Source of the DNA: Chryseobacterium sp. ZHDP1
GTDB lineage: Bacteria; Bacteroidota; Bacteroidia; Flavobacteriales; Weeksellaceae
Direction: 5' to 3'
DNA length: 64,000 nucleotides
Assembly: GCF_018603435.1 (NCBI RefSeq)
Contig: NZ_CP075682.1
Coordinates: 806,001 to 870,000 of the forward strand
In this document: positions 46,304 through 55,151 of the stretch, one piece after another
Position numbering within the stretch: position 1 is the stretch's first letter
Layout: the number at the start of each line of letters is the position of its first letter
The notes under the pieces: generated by a model
Told to the model about the DNA's origin: nothing
Database searches by the model: none
The model's input: the letters and a program-made list of their open reading frames with translations, nothing else
Program-made: the position numbers and the translations under genes

Positions 46304-46432
46304 TTGAACAGAGAAATTAACATCAAAGAAATTATTGATTTTATAAAATTAAGTTTACACGAAGGTTCTGCTTTAAGAAGTACTTTAGATACAATTAAAT
46401 CAGGAGAATGGAAAGGTAAACCTTATTATTAA
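46304..46432 (+). CDS. Possible small protein directly after the ATP-grasp gene
   Basis: A 42-codon frame starting at TTG one base after the stop of the ATP-grasp gene, in another frame, with coding-like composition. It reads IKEIIDFIKLSLHEGSALR and ends GEWKGKPYY. There is no ATG, and the frame is only open from about 46268. It could be a tiny peptide gene, the rest of a broken gene or a chance open frame. The 160-base gap between two cluster genes is otherwise empty. Confidence 0.3.
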   Translation: MNREINIKEIIDFIKLSLHEGSALRSTLDTIKSGEWKGKPYY

Positions 46433-46462
46433 TTTAATGATTAAACCCAAATACGAAAAAAA

Positions 46463-47176
46463 ATGCCACAGATAGAGCATACAGATTATTACTCACATAT
46501 ACTAGGAACAAGTCTTAAAGTGGAAGTTACGGGACATTACGGTTATCCGATTATTATGTTTCCGACTTCACAGGGACAATATACCCAAAACCATGATTTT
46601 CATCTTAACGGAAGCATCAACTGGTTTATAGAACAGGGAAAAGTAAAACTGTACAACGTTCAGACCATAGACGGATGGAGTTTTTATGACAACAATATTT
46701 CTCCTCAGCAAAGGATTAAAAATTATGAAAGATATGTTCAGTTTCTGATTCAGGAATTTGTTCCTTACGTTCAGAAAATTCATAAGACGCATCGCGTTGC
46801 GGTAGCAGGAGCAAGTTTCGGAGGATATCATGCGGCTAATTTTGCTTTCCGTTTTCCGGACGTTGTCTCGCATCTGTTCTGTCTGTCAGGAGCATTCAGC
46901 ATTCGAAATTTTATGGACGGCTATTCCGATGAGCTGGTTTATTTCAACTGTCCGCGCGAATTTGTAAGAAATGATGAAGCATGGAAATACAAACATATGC
47001 ATATTGTTTTGAGTACTTCCGATCAGGATATCTGCAAAGATAAAAACGTGGAAATGGCAGAAATTTTAGCTTCCAAAGGCATTGATTTCTGGTATGATGA
47101 AAGAAAGTGGATCAACCACGACTGGCCGCTCTGGAGAATGGTTTTCCCAACTTTTATCGGAGCATTCTTTTCTTAA
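46463..47176 (+). CDS. Alpha/beta hydrolase (COG4947-like esterase)
   Basis: 237 residues. The fold starts with strands HYGYPIIMFPTSQGQY and VKLYNVQTIDGWSFYD; the nucleophile elbow is AVAGASFGGYHAANFA (S118); the late histidine is probably that of KWINHDWPLWR and an aspartate precedes it. Length and motifs fit the Ser hydrolases found beside ATP-grasp ligases. It may remove a protecting group or release a product. Second protein gene of the cluster. Confidence 0.82.
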   Translation: MPQIEHTDYYSHILGTSLKVEVTGHYGYPIIMFPTSQGQYTQNHDFHLNGSINWFIEQGKVKLYNVQTIDGWSFYDNNISPQQRIKNYERYVQFLIQEFVPYVQKIHKTHRVAVAGASFGGYHAANFAFRFPDVVSHLFCLSGAFSIRNFMDGYSDELVYFNCPREFVRNDEAWKYKHMHIVLSTSDQDICKDKNVEMAEILASKGIDFWYDERKWINHDWPLWRMVFPTFIGAFFS

Positions 47177-47221
47177 AAACTTAAAAATTAATATTAAAAT
47201 ACAACATTAAAAAATACATTT

Positions 47222-48175
47222 ATGGCAAAAAAAGTAGGAATTCTATTCGGTATGGAAGATACGTTTCCTTGGGCGTTTATTGATAAAGTCAACGAATTGG
47301 GAGGCGGAGAAATCATCGCAGAACCTGTACATATCGATAAACTTGAACAGGGCGCAGATTACGGATATGCTGTAATTATCGACAGAATTTCGCAGGATGT
47401 GCCTTTTTACAGAGCGTACCTGAAAAATGCAGCATTGAACGGAACCTATGTCATCAACAATCCTTTCTGGTGGAGCGCAGACGAAAAGTTTTTTAATAAC
47501 GCTTTGATGACAAAACTGGGAATTCCGCTTCCGAAAACAGTTTTGCTTCCGTCTCACGAAAGACCGACAAACACTTCAGAAACCTCTTTCAGAAATTTGA
47601 AATTCCCTCACGACTGGGATTATATCTTTGATTATGTAGGTTTTCCTGCGTACATGAAACCGCATGACGGAGGCGGATGGAGAAATGTATACCGCGTGGA
47701 AAATCCGGAGGATCTTTGGTCGAAATTAAGCGAAACTGAGCAGTTGGTTATGATGGTTCAGGAAGAAATTATCTTTGACGATTATTACAGAGTCTACTGT
47801 TTAGGTAAAAAATATGTTCATATCATGCCTTATGAGCCGAGAAATCCTCATCATCTGAGATATGCAACTACACATCAGACGCAGGGTGAAGAACTGGAAA
47901 AATTATTAAAAACAATTCACGACTACACCATTAAGATGAATGAAGCGCTTGGCTATGATTTCAACACAGTAGAATTTGCAGTAAGAGACGGAATTCCTTA
48001 TGCAATCGACTTCTGTAATCCTGCTCCGGATGCAGACAAAAATTCTGTAGGAGAAGAAAATTTTGCATGGATCGTAGAACACGCAGCAAAATTAGCGATC
48101 GAAAAGGCAAAAGAATATGTTCCGGGAAAACCAAACATCTCATGGGGAAATTTCGTAAAAGATTCTGTAAAATAA
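47222..48175 (+). CDS. ATP-grasp ligase, RimK/D-Ala-D-Ala ligase-like
   Basis: 317 residues. N-terminal Rossmann-like domain to about 95, then ATP-grasp with FPAYMKPHDGGGWRNVYRV (ATP-binding lysine and glycine loop), LVMMVQEEIIFDDYYRVY, and at the end DFNTVEFAVRDGIPYAIDFCNP, where the Glu and Asn bind magnesium. No predicted ribosome partner. With the first ATP-grasp, the GCS2 ligase and the GATase it makes a multi-step amide-forming set. 45 bases after the hydrolase. Confidence 0.87.
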   Translation: MAKKVGILFGMEDTFPWAFIDKVNELGGGEIIAEPVHIDKLEQGADYGYAVIIDRISQDVPFYRAYLKNAALNGTYVINNPFWWSADEKFFNNALMTKLGIPLPKTVLLPSHERPTNTSETSFRNLKFPHDWDYIFDYVGFPAYMKPHDGGGWRNVYRVENPEDLWSKLSETEQLVMMVQEEIIFDDYYRVYCLGKKYVHIMPYEPRNPHHLRYATTHQTQGEELEKLLKTIHDYTIKMNEALGYDFNTVEFAVRDGIPYAIDFCNPAPDADKNSVGEENFAWIVEHAAKLAIEKAKEYVPGKPNISWGNFVKDSVK

Positions 48176-48202
48176 GAATATCAACAAAAAGCACGAAAAA
48201 AA

Positions 48203-49321
48203 ATGCATCAATTTACTATTGGAATCGAAGAAGAATATCAGATTATTGATGTTGAGAGCCGGGATCTGGTCTCTCATGTTTCGAAAATTATTGAAGGCGG
48301 AAAAGCTGTTTTAAGTGAAAATTTAAAGCATGAAATGCATGAATCCATGATTGAAATGGAGACAGGCATCTGCCAGAATATTCAGGAGGCAAAAGCCGAA
48401 TTAACGAATTTAAGAAGACATCTTATAAAAACCGCCCACGAACAGGGACTGAGAGTTTCCGGCGGCGGAACGCATCCTTTTTCTAACTGGGAACACAACA
48501 CCATTACAAATGGAGAGCGTTATATTAAGATTGTGGACGATATGGGAGATGTGGCAAGAGGAAATTTAATTTTCGGGCTTCACGTCCATATCGGAATTCC
48601 GAACCGTGAAGAAGGCGTGAGAATCCAGAACGTGATGAGGTATTTCCTTCCGCACGTTTATGCACTATCAACAAATTCTCCTTTCTGGATCGGAAGAAAC
48701 ACAGGATTTAAGTCTTACCGACAGGAAATTTTTGTTAAATTCCCAAGAACCGGAATTCCAAGCTTTTTTAATTCTTTAGCTGAATTTGACAGTTATGTAG
48801 ATCTTTTGGTAAAGACAGGAACCATTGATAACGCTAAAAAAATATGGTGGGATCTCAGAGTTCATCCGTTCTACCCTACCATCGAATTCAGAATCTGCGA
48901 TATGCCGATGAGAATTGATGAAACCGTTTGTCTCGCTGCCATTATGCAGGCTTTGGTTGCAAAAATCTACAAACTTCATCAGCAGAATTTAAGTTTCAGA
49001 AGTTACAGAAGATTGCTGTTAAATGAAAACAAATGGCGTGCTTCGAAGAGCGGAATTGAAGCTCATTTAATTGATTTTGGAAAAGAAGAATCTGTTCCAT
49101 ATCCTGATTTATTAAAGGAACTTCTTGAATTTATTGATGATGTGGTGGACGAATTGGGATGCAGAAAAGAGGTTGAATATGCATGGACCATTCTTGAAAA
49201 CGGAACCGGAGCAGACCGACAGCTTAAAGTATTCAATGAAACAGGTGACCTTACGAAAGTTGTTGATTATATGATCTCAGAAACAGAGTATGGCATAACA
49301 CACGGTGAAACTGCTTCATAA
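48203..49321 (+). CDS. GCS2-type carboxylate-amine ligase (YbdK-like)
   Basis: 372 residues of the glutamate-cysteine ligase 2 family. The signature FTIGIEEEYQIID opens the protein, then HPFSNWEH, LIFGLHVHIGIPN and the metal/substrate block TIEFRICDMPMR. YbdK-type proteins make weak gamma-glutamyl amides in vitro, but their cellular amine is often unknown. Placement between two ATP-grasp-type enzymes and a glutamine amidotransferase suggests a dedicated biosynthetic role, not glutathione synthesis. 27 bases after the previous gene. Confidence 0.92.
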   Translation: MHQFTIGIEEEYQIIDVESRDLVSHVSKIIEGGKAVLSENLKHEMHESMIEMETGICQNIQEAKAELTNLRRHLIKTAHEQGLRVSGGGTHPFSNWEHNTITNGERYIKIVDDMGDVARGNLIFGLHVHIGIPNREEGVRIQNVMRYFLPHVYALSTNSPFWIGRNTGFKSYRQEIFVKFPRTGIPSFFNSLAEFDSYVDLLVKTGTIDNAKKIWWDLRVHPFYPTIEFRICDMPMRIDETVCLAAIMQALVAKIYKLHQQNLSFRSYRRLLLNENKWRASKSGIEAHLIDFGKEESVPYPDLLKELLEFIDDVVDELGCRKEVEYAWTILENGTGADRQLKVFNETGDLTKVVDYMISETEYGITHGETAS

Positions 49322-49329
49322 TTTTTTGG

Positions 49330-49337
49330 TAACTTTG
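49330..49337 (+). promoter_or_regulatory. -7 box before the amidotransferase gene
   Basis: TAACTTTG matches TAnnTTTG, 18 bases upstream of the ATG at 49356. It may give extra expression inside the cluster. Confidence 0.35.
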
Positions 49338-49355
49338 TAAAAAATATGAAGTCGT

Positions 49356-50192
49356 ATGAATGATATTCGAATTGCTTTGCTGGACATGAACAACAATCAT
49401 GTTAATCAGGGTTTTAAAAATATTAAAGAAATTTCCGAAGCATTTAAAAAGAGCTGTATTCAGGAAAACGTAAGCATTGAAACATTTGATGTGAGATTTA
49501 AAAATGAAATGCCCAATGTTGAGGATTTCGATATTTTTATTTCTTCGGGAGGTCCGGGAGATCCGCACAGAGAAGGTCTTGAATGGGAGGATAAATTTGC
49601 TCAGTTTCTGGATAATGTTTTCGAACATAACCAGTACAGCGACGACAAAAAGTATCTGTTTCTGATCTGTCATTCTTTTCAGCTGGCAAGTATTCACTGG
49701 AAACTTGGAAATATCTGCAAGAGAAAATCGTATTCTTTCGGCGTAATGCCGGTTCATAAAACCGAAGAAGGAGAACAGGAATTTTTATTCAAAAATCTTC
49801 CGGATCCTTTCTATGCAGTAGATTCCAGAGCGTATCAGTTTATCGAACCGGATCATGACCGTTTTGAGGAACTGGGTATGAAAATCGTTGCCATTGAAAA
49901 ATTCCGCCCGCACATTAACCTTGAAAGAGCGGTAATGGCGATTCGTTTTTCGGAGGAAATATTCGGAACACAGTTTCATCCGGAAGCCAATCCTGCAGGG
50001 ATGATTGAAAATCTGAAAGACGAAAAGAACAAGCAGGCGATGATCGAAAATTTCGGAATGGAAAAGTATCTTGAAACGGTAGACAGAATGGATGATGAAG
50101 ATAAGATTATCCTTACTCAGGCACAGATTCTTCCGAGATTTTTGCAGTTTGCAAAAAAAAACGTTTTGAAGCAGGCAGAAGCAATGGCTTAA
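49356..50192 (+). CDS. Class I glutamine amidotransferase
   Basis: 278 residues. The catalytic cysteine is C105 in LFLICHSFQLASIHW and the histidine H208 in GTQFHPEANPAG; the oxyanion loop is SSGGPGDPHR. The protein hydrolyses glutamine and passes ammonia to a partner. The partner is not fixed by sequence; the ligases of the cluster are the natural candidates. An amidated carboxylate would be the expected chemical output. Confidence 0.88.
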   Translation: MNDIRIALLDMNNNHVNQGFKNIKEISEAFKKSCIQENVSIETFDVRFKNEMPNVEDFDIFISSGGPGDPHREGLEWEDKFAQFLDNVFEHNQYSDDKKYLFLICHSFQLASIHWKLGNICKRKSYSFGVMPVHKTEEGEQEFLFKNLPDPFYAVDSRAYQFIEPDHDRFEELGMKIVAIEKFRPHINLERAVMAIRFSEEIFGTQFHPEANPAGMIENLKDEKNKQAMIENFGMEKYLETVDRMDDEDKIILTQAQILPRFLQFAKKNVLKQAEAMA

Positions 50193-50220
50193 ATTTGTAA
50201 TACACGAAATTTCAATACAA

Positions 50221-50252
50221 AAAATCGGGCAAAAAACTGTCCGATTTTTTAA
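50221..50252 (+). terminator. Intrinsic terminator inside the ligase cluster
   Basis: AAAATCGGGC pairs with GTCCGATTTT (one G-T pair), seven- or eight-base loop, T run. It splits the cluster into genes to 50192 and genes from 50274. Confidence 0.7.
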
Positions 50253-50273
50253 ATCACAAAAAGAAAAAGAATT

Positions 50274-51458
50274 ATGATTCCAAAATACAGAAAGCAATTT
50301 AATCAGGAATTTTCTCAGGAAAAATACAATCAGTTTAAAGAGATATTGAAACAGAAAAGTGGTCTGGAAGCCGGATTCAGAATTTCCGAAAGTCCTTTGT
50401 TTTTAACAAAAGAATTTGAATCTAAACTCATTGATGCCAGCGAAAGCATCATCACACAGATTAAAAATCTTCCTGAGGAAACTTTGCAAAAAGCGATTCC
50501 TGATAACTGCAGGGTTCCCAACGACACAAAACAGCCTCACTTTTTCACGATAGATTTCGGGATCTGCAAGAGCGAAAACGGCGAGATTGAACCTCAGCTG
50601 ATCGAGCTGCAGGCTTTTCCTTCACTGTATGCATTTCAGAAAGTTTTTGAACAGACATTCTGTGATGTTTATCCTTTTCTTTCGGAGCTGCAAAATAAAA
50701 CACCTCATGAAGATTTTAAAAATTATATAAAGGATTTAATTCTGGGTAACGAAAATCCTGAACATGTAATTCTCCTTGAAATTTACCCTGAAAAACAGAA
50801 AACCGCTATCGATTTTGTTTTAACTGAAAAATTACTGGGAATAAAAACGGTCTGTTTAACCAAAATAAAAAAAGACGGAAGAAAATTATTCTATGAAAAC
50901 GATGGAAAATTAACAGAAATCAGAAGGATTTACAATCGTGTTATTTTCGACGAATTAGACCGGATTCCGGATCTGAAAACCGAATTCGATTTCCGTGAAG
51001 ATGTTGATGTAACTTGGGTTACGCATCCGAACTGGTTTTTTAAAATTTCTAAATTCCTCCTTCCACTTTTACAGCATCAGTTTGTTCCGAAAAGCTACTT
51101 CCTTCATGAATTTCCGGAAAGCGAAAGCCTTGAAAATTTCGTTTTAAAACCTTTATTTTCTTTTGCTGGAAGTGGAGTGAATTTAAATCCGACAAAGGAA
51201 ATTACAGATGCCATTGAGGATAAAGAAAACTATATTTTGCAGAGAAAGGTAAACTATGAGCCGATTTTTGAAGATATCAACGGAGAGTTTTCAAAAGCAG
51301 AGATCAGATTACTGTATATCTGGCGCGAAAATGACGAACGTCCTATTCTACTGGAAAATCTGGGCAGAATGACAAAAGCAGCCATGGTAAATGTAGATTT
51401 CAATAAGAAAGATGCGATCTGGATCGGAAGTTCAAATGCCTTTTTTGCGGAGGAATAG
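50274..51458 (+). CDS. Divergent ATP-grasp-like protein, third ligase candidate
   Basis: 394 residues. No signal peptide. The order of its motifs suggests an ATP-grasp fold with rearranged parts, as in glutathionylspermidine synthase-type enzymes: EPQLIELQAFPSLYAF (metal-binding type block) early, then a long central region, and FVLKPLFSFAGSGVNL (ATP-binding type lysine) and LLENLGRMTKAAMVNV late. I call it ATP-grasp-like from these patterns only; identity with a known family was not checked. It follows the GATase after a terminator. Confidence 0.55.
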   Translation: MIPKYRKQFNQEFSQEKYNQFKEILKQKSGLEAGFRISESPLFLTKEFESKLIDASESIITQIKNLPEETLQKAIPDNCRVPNDTKQPHFFTIDFGICKSENGEIEPQLIELQAFPSLYAFQKVFEQTFCDVYPFLSELQNKTPHEDFKNYIKDLILGNENPEHVILLEIYPEKQKTAIDFVLTEKLLGIKTVCLTKIKKDGRKLFYENDGKLTEIRRIYNRVIFDELDRIPDLKTEFDFREDVDVTWVTHPNWFFKISKFLLPLLQHQFVPKSYFLHEFPESESLENFVLKPLFSFAGSGVNLNPTKEITDAIEDKENYILQRKVNYEPIFEDINGEFSKAEIRLLYIWRENDERPILLENLGRMTKAAMVNVDFNKKDAIWIGSSNAFFAEE

Positions 51459-51474
51459 ATTATACGAATAAACA

Positions 51475-51930
51475 ATGGAAGAAAAGTCAGCTTTTGAAGA
51501 GTTTGAAACACAGGGTGATGTACGAAGAAGAAGTTTATTGCCGCTCTGGATCAAAATATTTTTATGGTTCTTTTTGATTGGAGGTTTTTTTGCGGTCATC
51601 TTTTTAATGATTGCACCTTTTTTAAGTAATATAAGTCTGTCGCTTTATGGCATCAATGCCAATCATCCTTACACTTTACCCGGAATAATTGTAGCATTAC
51701 TGTTTATATTCAAAGGAATTGTTGCCTACGGACTTTGGTTTGAACAGAAATGGGCGCCACAAACTGCTATTATTGATGCTTTTTTGGGTATTGCAATTTG
51801 TATCATCATGATGTTTGTTATTCCTTTTACGGTTCCAAATATAAGTTTTACCATAAGATTAGAATTAATCCCTTTGTATTTTTATCTGGTTAAAATGCAG
51901 AAAATAAAATCTATCTGGGAAAATATGTAA
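51475..51930 (+). CDS. Small integral membrane protein
   Basis: 151 residues with four hydrophobic segments (about 22-44, 59-82, 95-113 and 118-138) and a polar N-terminus (MEEKSAFEEFETQGDVRRR). It is not homologous to anything that I can name. 16 bases after the ligase-like gene and probably co-transcribed, so it could carry the cluster product or be unrelated. Followed by a strong terminator. Confidence 0.6.
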   Translation: MEEKSAFEEFETQGDVRRRSLLPLWIKIFLWFFLIGGFFAVIFLMIAPFLSNISLSLYGINANHPYTLPGIIVALLFIFKGIVAYGLWFEQKWAPQTAIIDAFLGIAICIIMMFVIPFTVPNISFTIRLELIPLYFYLVKMQKIKSIWENM

Positions 51931-51931
51931 T

Positions 51932-51960
51932 AAAAAAGCTTCAAAATTCGAAGCTTTTTT
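51932..51960. terminator. Bidirectional terminator between the cluster and cphA
   Basis: AAAAAAGCTTC pairs perfectly with GAAGCTTTTTT across seven bases, with T runs on both strands. It separates 51475-51930 from the convergent cphA. Confidence 0.85.
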
Positions 51961-51964
51961 ATTG

Positions 51965-51997
51965 AGTATCGGCGGCATCTTCGATGCCGCCGATACT
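51965..51997. repeat. Perfect GC-rich hairpin with TTC loop
   Basis: AGTATCGGCGGCATC is followed by TTC and its exact reverse complement: 15 base pairs, three-base loop. It is far richer in GC than its surroundings and lies next to the previous terminator. It may be a second terminator or a REP-like repeat. Confidence 0.7.
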
Positions 51998-52014
51998 TTT
52001 AAATCATAGTATGA

Positions 52015-54642
52015 TTATATTTTATCATCTTCAAGCAATTCTCTCGCCTGATATTCCTGAACCAGATCAATCGCATTCGAAATCACATCGCTTAAAGCGG
52101 TAATGAAGGTTCCTTCTTCTGCCATTCCCATGGCGTGTTTCAGAGCTTCAATTTCTTTAGGTATAATCTCATAGCTTACATCTCTTCCGGAAGATTGCAT
52201 TCCTTCGATAATCAATCCGTTGATTTCCTCTTCCGTTCTTCCGCGAAGATGCTTTTCATTTCGGATGATAATATGATCGAACATTCTTCCTGCAATTTTC
52301 CCACATTCTCTGATGTCATTATCACGTCTGTCTCCTACCCCGGAAATAATTCCGATTTTCTTCGTTGCTTCTACATTTTTAAGATAATCTTCAATTGCCT
52401 CATACCCTGCAGGATTATGCGCAAAATCGATCAGTACTTTAAAGCTTTTGAATTTAAATACGTTCAATCTTCCCGGAGTAAGCTGCGCACTTGGTATAAA
52501 TGTTCTTAAAGAATTCGAAATATCTTCGATCCCGAAACCGTAGAGATAGGAAGCCAGACTTGCTGCGAGAACGTTTTCGATCATGAATTTAGCCTTTCCT
52601 TCCATCGTGATCGGGAAATCTTTTGCCTTTCCGATTCTGATCTTCCAGTCTCCTTTTTTAATGGTAACAAACCCTTCTTCATACACACAGGTAATTTTAC
52701 CTTCTTTAGCGAATTTTTTGATGTGCGGATTGTTTTCATCCATACTGAAAATGGCAACATTAGAATGGAGATCATTAACAATTCTCATGGAATATTCGTC
52801 ATCGGCATTCATTACGCTCCATCCGTTTTTCTTCACGCTGTCCAGAACAACCCTTTTTACTCTGGTAAGATCTTTCAGGTTGTGGATATCGTTCATTCCC
52901 AAATGATCTTCTTTGATGTTGGTTAAAACACCGATGTCACACTGAGAAAATCCTAAACCGGAGCGTAAGATTCCGCCTCTTGCAGTTTCCAAAACGGCAA
53001 ATTCTACCGTTGGATCTTTCAGAATAAATTCAGCAGAAAGAGGTCCTGTTGTATCTCCTTTCGTCAACATCGTATTTTGAATATAAATTCCGTCCGATGT
53101 CGTGAAACCTACTCTGTAACCATTGCTTTTCACAATATGGGAAATAAGTCTTGTAGTGGTTGTTTTTCCATTCGTTCCCGTTACCGCAATAATTGGGATG
53201 GTAAAAGGTTTTCCCTGCGGATAGAGCATATCTACAACGGGAGCAGCAACATTTCTCGGCAATCCTTCACTTGGAGCCAAGTGCATTCTGAATCCCGGAG
53301 CTGCATTCACTTCAATAATAGCACCGCCGCTTTCTTTTAAAGGCTGGGTTAAATTTTCTGCCATGATATCAATTCCGCAGACATCAAGACCGATGATTTT
53401 TGAAATCCTTTCCGCCATGGTAATGTTTTCCGGATGTACCATATCGGTAACATCAATAGAAGTTCCTCCTGTAGAAAGATTGGCGGTTGATTTCAGATAA
53501 ACCACTTCCCCTTTCTGCGGAACGCTTTCCAGAGTATACTGAAGTTTATCAAGAAGCTCTGTGGTATCTTTATCAATTAAGATTTCGGTTAAAACATTTT
53601 CGTGTCCGTAGCCTCTTCTCGGATCTTTATTTTCTTTATCAATTAACTGCTGAAGATTCAGTTCTCCGTCTCCTACAACATGAGCCGGAACTCTTCTTGC
53701 AGCGGCTACCATTTTATTGTTGATGACCAAAACTCTGAAATCGTATCCGGTGATGTATTTTTCAACAATAACTTTTCTTGAGTATTTCTGAGCGTGTTCA
53801 AGACCTGTTTTTGCAGATTCCCAGTCGTTCACATTAATCGAAGAACCTTTTCCGTGGTTTCCGTCCAATGGTTTAATCACAACAGGATAACCAATTTTTC
53901 TTATCACACTTCCTAATCCTTCCTCATCTACGATAAGATCTCCGATAGGAACAGGAATTGCCGCATCGTGGAGCATTTTTTTTGTTAACTCTTTATTACA
54001 GGCAATATCTACCGCAATTGAGCTTGTATTTCCTGTAATCGTTGCCTGAAATCTCTGCTGATTTACGCCATAGCCAAGCTGAACCAAAGAGTTGGTTCCC
54101 AGACGGATCCAAGGAATTCTTCGGGAAACCGCTTCTTCCACGATACTTCCCGTAGAAGGACCAAGACGCACTCTTTCCCTGATTTCTTTTAGCTTTTTTA
54201 TACAGGCATTCAGATCATATTCTTCACCAGTTATTAAAGCTTCAGCAATTTTTACAGATTCTTCTGCAGCATAAATTCCTGCATTTTCTTCAATATAGTT
54301 GAATACGACATTATACACTCCCGGAGTTTTTGTTTCACGAGTTCTTCCGAAACCGACGTCCATTCCCGCTAAAGTCTGGATTTCCAACGCGATATGCTCA
54401 ATAACGTGTCCCATCCATGTTCCCGTTTCGATACGGTGAAAAAAACCGCCTTCTACTCCTTCGGAACATCTGTGAGAGAACAAAGAGGGAATCAGTTTTT
54501 CTATTCTTTCTCTGAAGCCGTCAATTTTATTGGTTGGGAAATTCTCCATTTCTTCGAGGTCCAATCTCATCTGTATCAGTTTCTTTCTTCTGATGCTCCA
54601 AATGTTTGGTCCCCGTAACGCCTGTATCTTCTCAATTTTCAT
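52015..54642 (-). CDS. cphA: Cyanophycin synthetase
   Basis: 875 residues. N-terminal CphA domain (to about 160), ATP-grasp domain with KPLDGNHGKGSSINV (K257) and a Mur-ligase-like domain with P-loop VTGTNGKTTTTRL (K493), TARGGILRSGLGF and DFAHNPAGYEAIEDYL. It uses ATP to add aspartate to the chain and arginine to its side chain, building the multi-L-arginyl-poly-L-aspartate reserve. Both active domains look complete. Genes for breakdown (cyanophycinase, isoaspartyl peptidase) lie at 61512-63983. Promoter at 54687-54694. Confidence 0.95.
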   Translation of the reverse strand: MKIEKIQALRGPNIWSIRRKKLIQMRLDLEEMENFPTNKIDGFRERIEKLIPSLFSHRCSEGVEGGFFHRIETGTWMGHVIEHIALEIQTLAGMDVGFGRTRETKTPGVYNVVFNYIEENAGIYAAEESVKIAEALITGEEYDLNACIKKLKEIRERVRLGPSTGSIVEEAVSRRIPWIRLGTNSLVQLGYGVNQQRFQATITGNTSSIAVDIACNKELTKKMLHDAAIPVPIGDLIVDEEGLGSVIRKIGYPVVIKPLDGNHGKGSSINVNDWESAKTGLEHAQKYSRKVIVEKYITGYDFRVLVINNKMVAAARRVPAHVVGDGELNLQQLIDKENKDPRRGYGHENVLTEILIDKDTTELLDKLQYTLESVPQKGEVVYLKSTANLSTGGTSIDVTDMVHPENITMAERISKIIGLDVCGIDIMAENLTQPLKESGGAIIEVNAAPGFRMHLAPSEGLPRNVAAPVVDMLYPQGKPFTIPIIAVTGTNGKTTTTRLISHIVKSNGYRVGFTTSDGIYIQNTMLTKGDTTGPLSAEFILKDPTVEFAVLETARGGILRSGLGFSQCDIGVLTNIKEDHLGMNDIHNLKDLTRVKRVVLDSVKKNGWSVMNADDEYSMRIVNDLHSNVAIFSMDENNPHIKKFAKEGKITCVYEEGFVTIKKGDWKIRIGKAKDFPITMEGKAKFMIENVLAASLASYLYGFGIEDISNSLRTFIPSAQLTPGRLNVFKFKSFKVLIDFAHNPAGYEAIEDYLKNVEATKKIGIISGVGDRRDNDIRECGKIAGRMFDHIIIRNEKHLRGRTEEEINGLIIEGMQSSGRDVSYEIIPKEIEALKHAMGMAEEGTFITALSDVISNAIDLVQEYQARELLEDDKI

Positions 54643-54686
54643 AGTCTATTTGCATTTTTTTTGTTAACAATAACTCCATTTAAAAT

Positions 54687-54694
54687 CAAAGATA
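54687..54694 (-). promoter_or_regulatory. -7 box for cphA
   Basis: Minus strand TATCTTTG fits TAnnTTTG, 44 bases before the ATG at 54642. Confidence 0.5.
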
Positions 54695-54886
54695 ATGTAA
54701 AACCCGAAACGAAACTATACCACAGTTAAACATTTATTAAAAAATGAATAAAAAATATTAAAATTTTAAAAATCTCAGGAATAGAGAACAATATATTGAA
54801 ACTTATTTGAATGTCTGCCGTCATTAAAGATTGTTTAATAAGGATTAGTAACAACCGTTTTATGTTAGCTGTTTACATCTAAACTT

Positions 54887-55053
54887 TTTTACCGCAAAAG
54901 ATTGTAACACTTTAGTTGTTTAAGTTTAATCCTTAAATGAAAAGAAAGAGCAGATAAGTTTAAAAAAAATCAAAGATTTTTTCTCTTTGCAGACTTGTGA
55001 AATACTTTACATACATCCAATAAAGTCTTTTGTACCTCTTTCGCGGTTAAATT
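54887..55053. repeat. Decayed dispersed element with imperfect inverted ends
   Basis: The left end TTTTACCGCAAAAGA (54888-54902) and the reverse complement of the right end (CTTTCGCGGTTAAA) match over about 15 bases with two differences, giving a 165-base element. Such ACCGCAAAG words recur between genes in Bacteroidetes. The rest of the 54643-55151 spacer shows only the cphA promoter. Confidence 0.4.
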
Positions 55054-55151
55054 CAAAATGAGTTTAAACTTTCTTTAAAAAATTAAACAAAGATATTCTA
55101 AAAACCTTTAATAGCTGAACCAATTTGCCACAGAAACAAACGATTCTCTTT

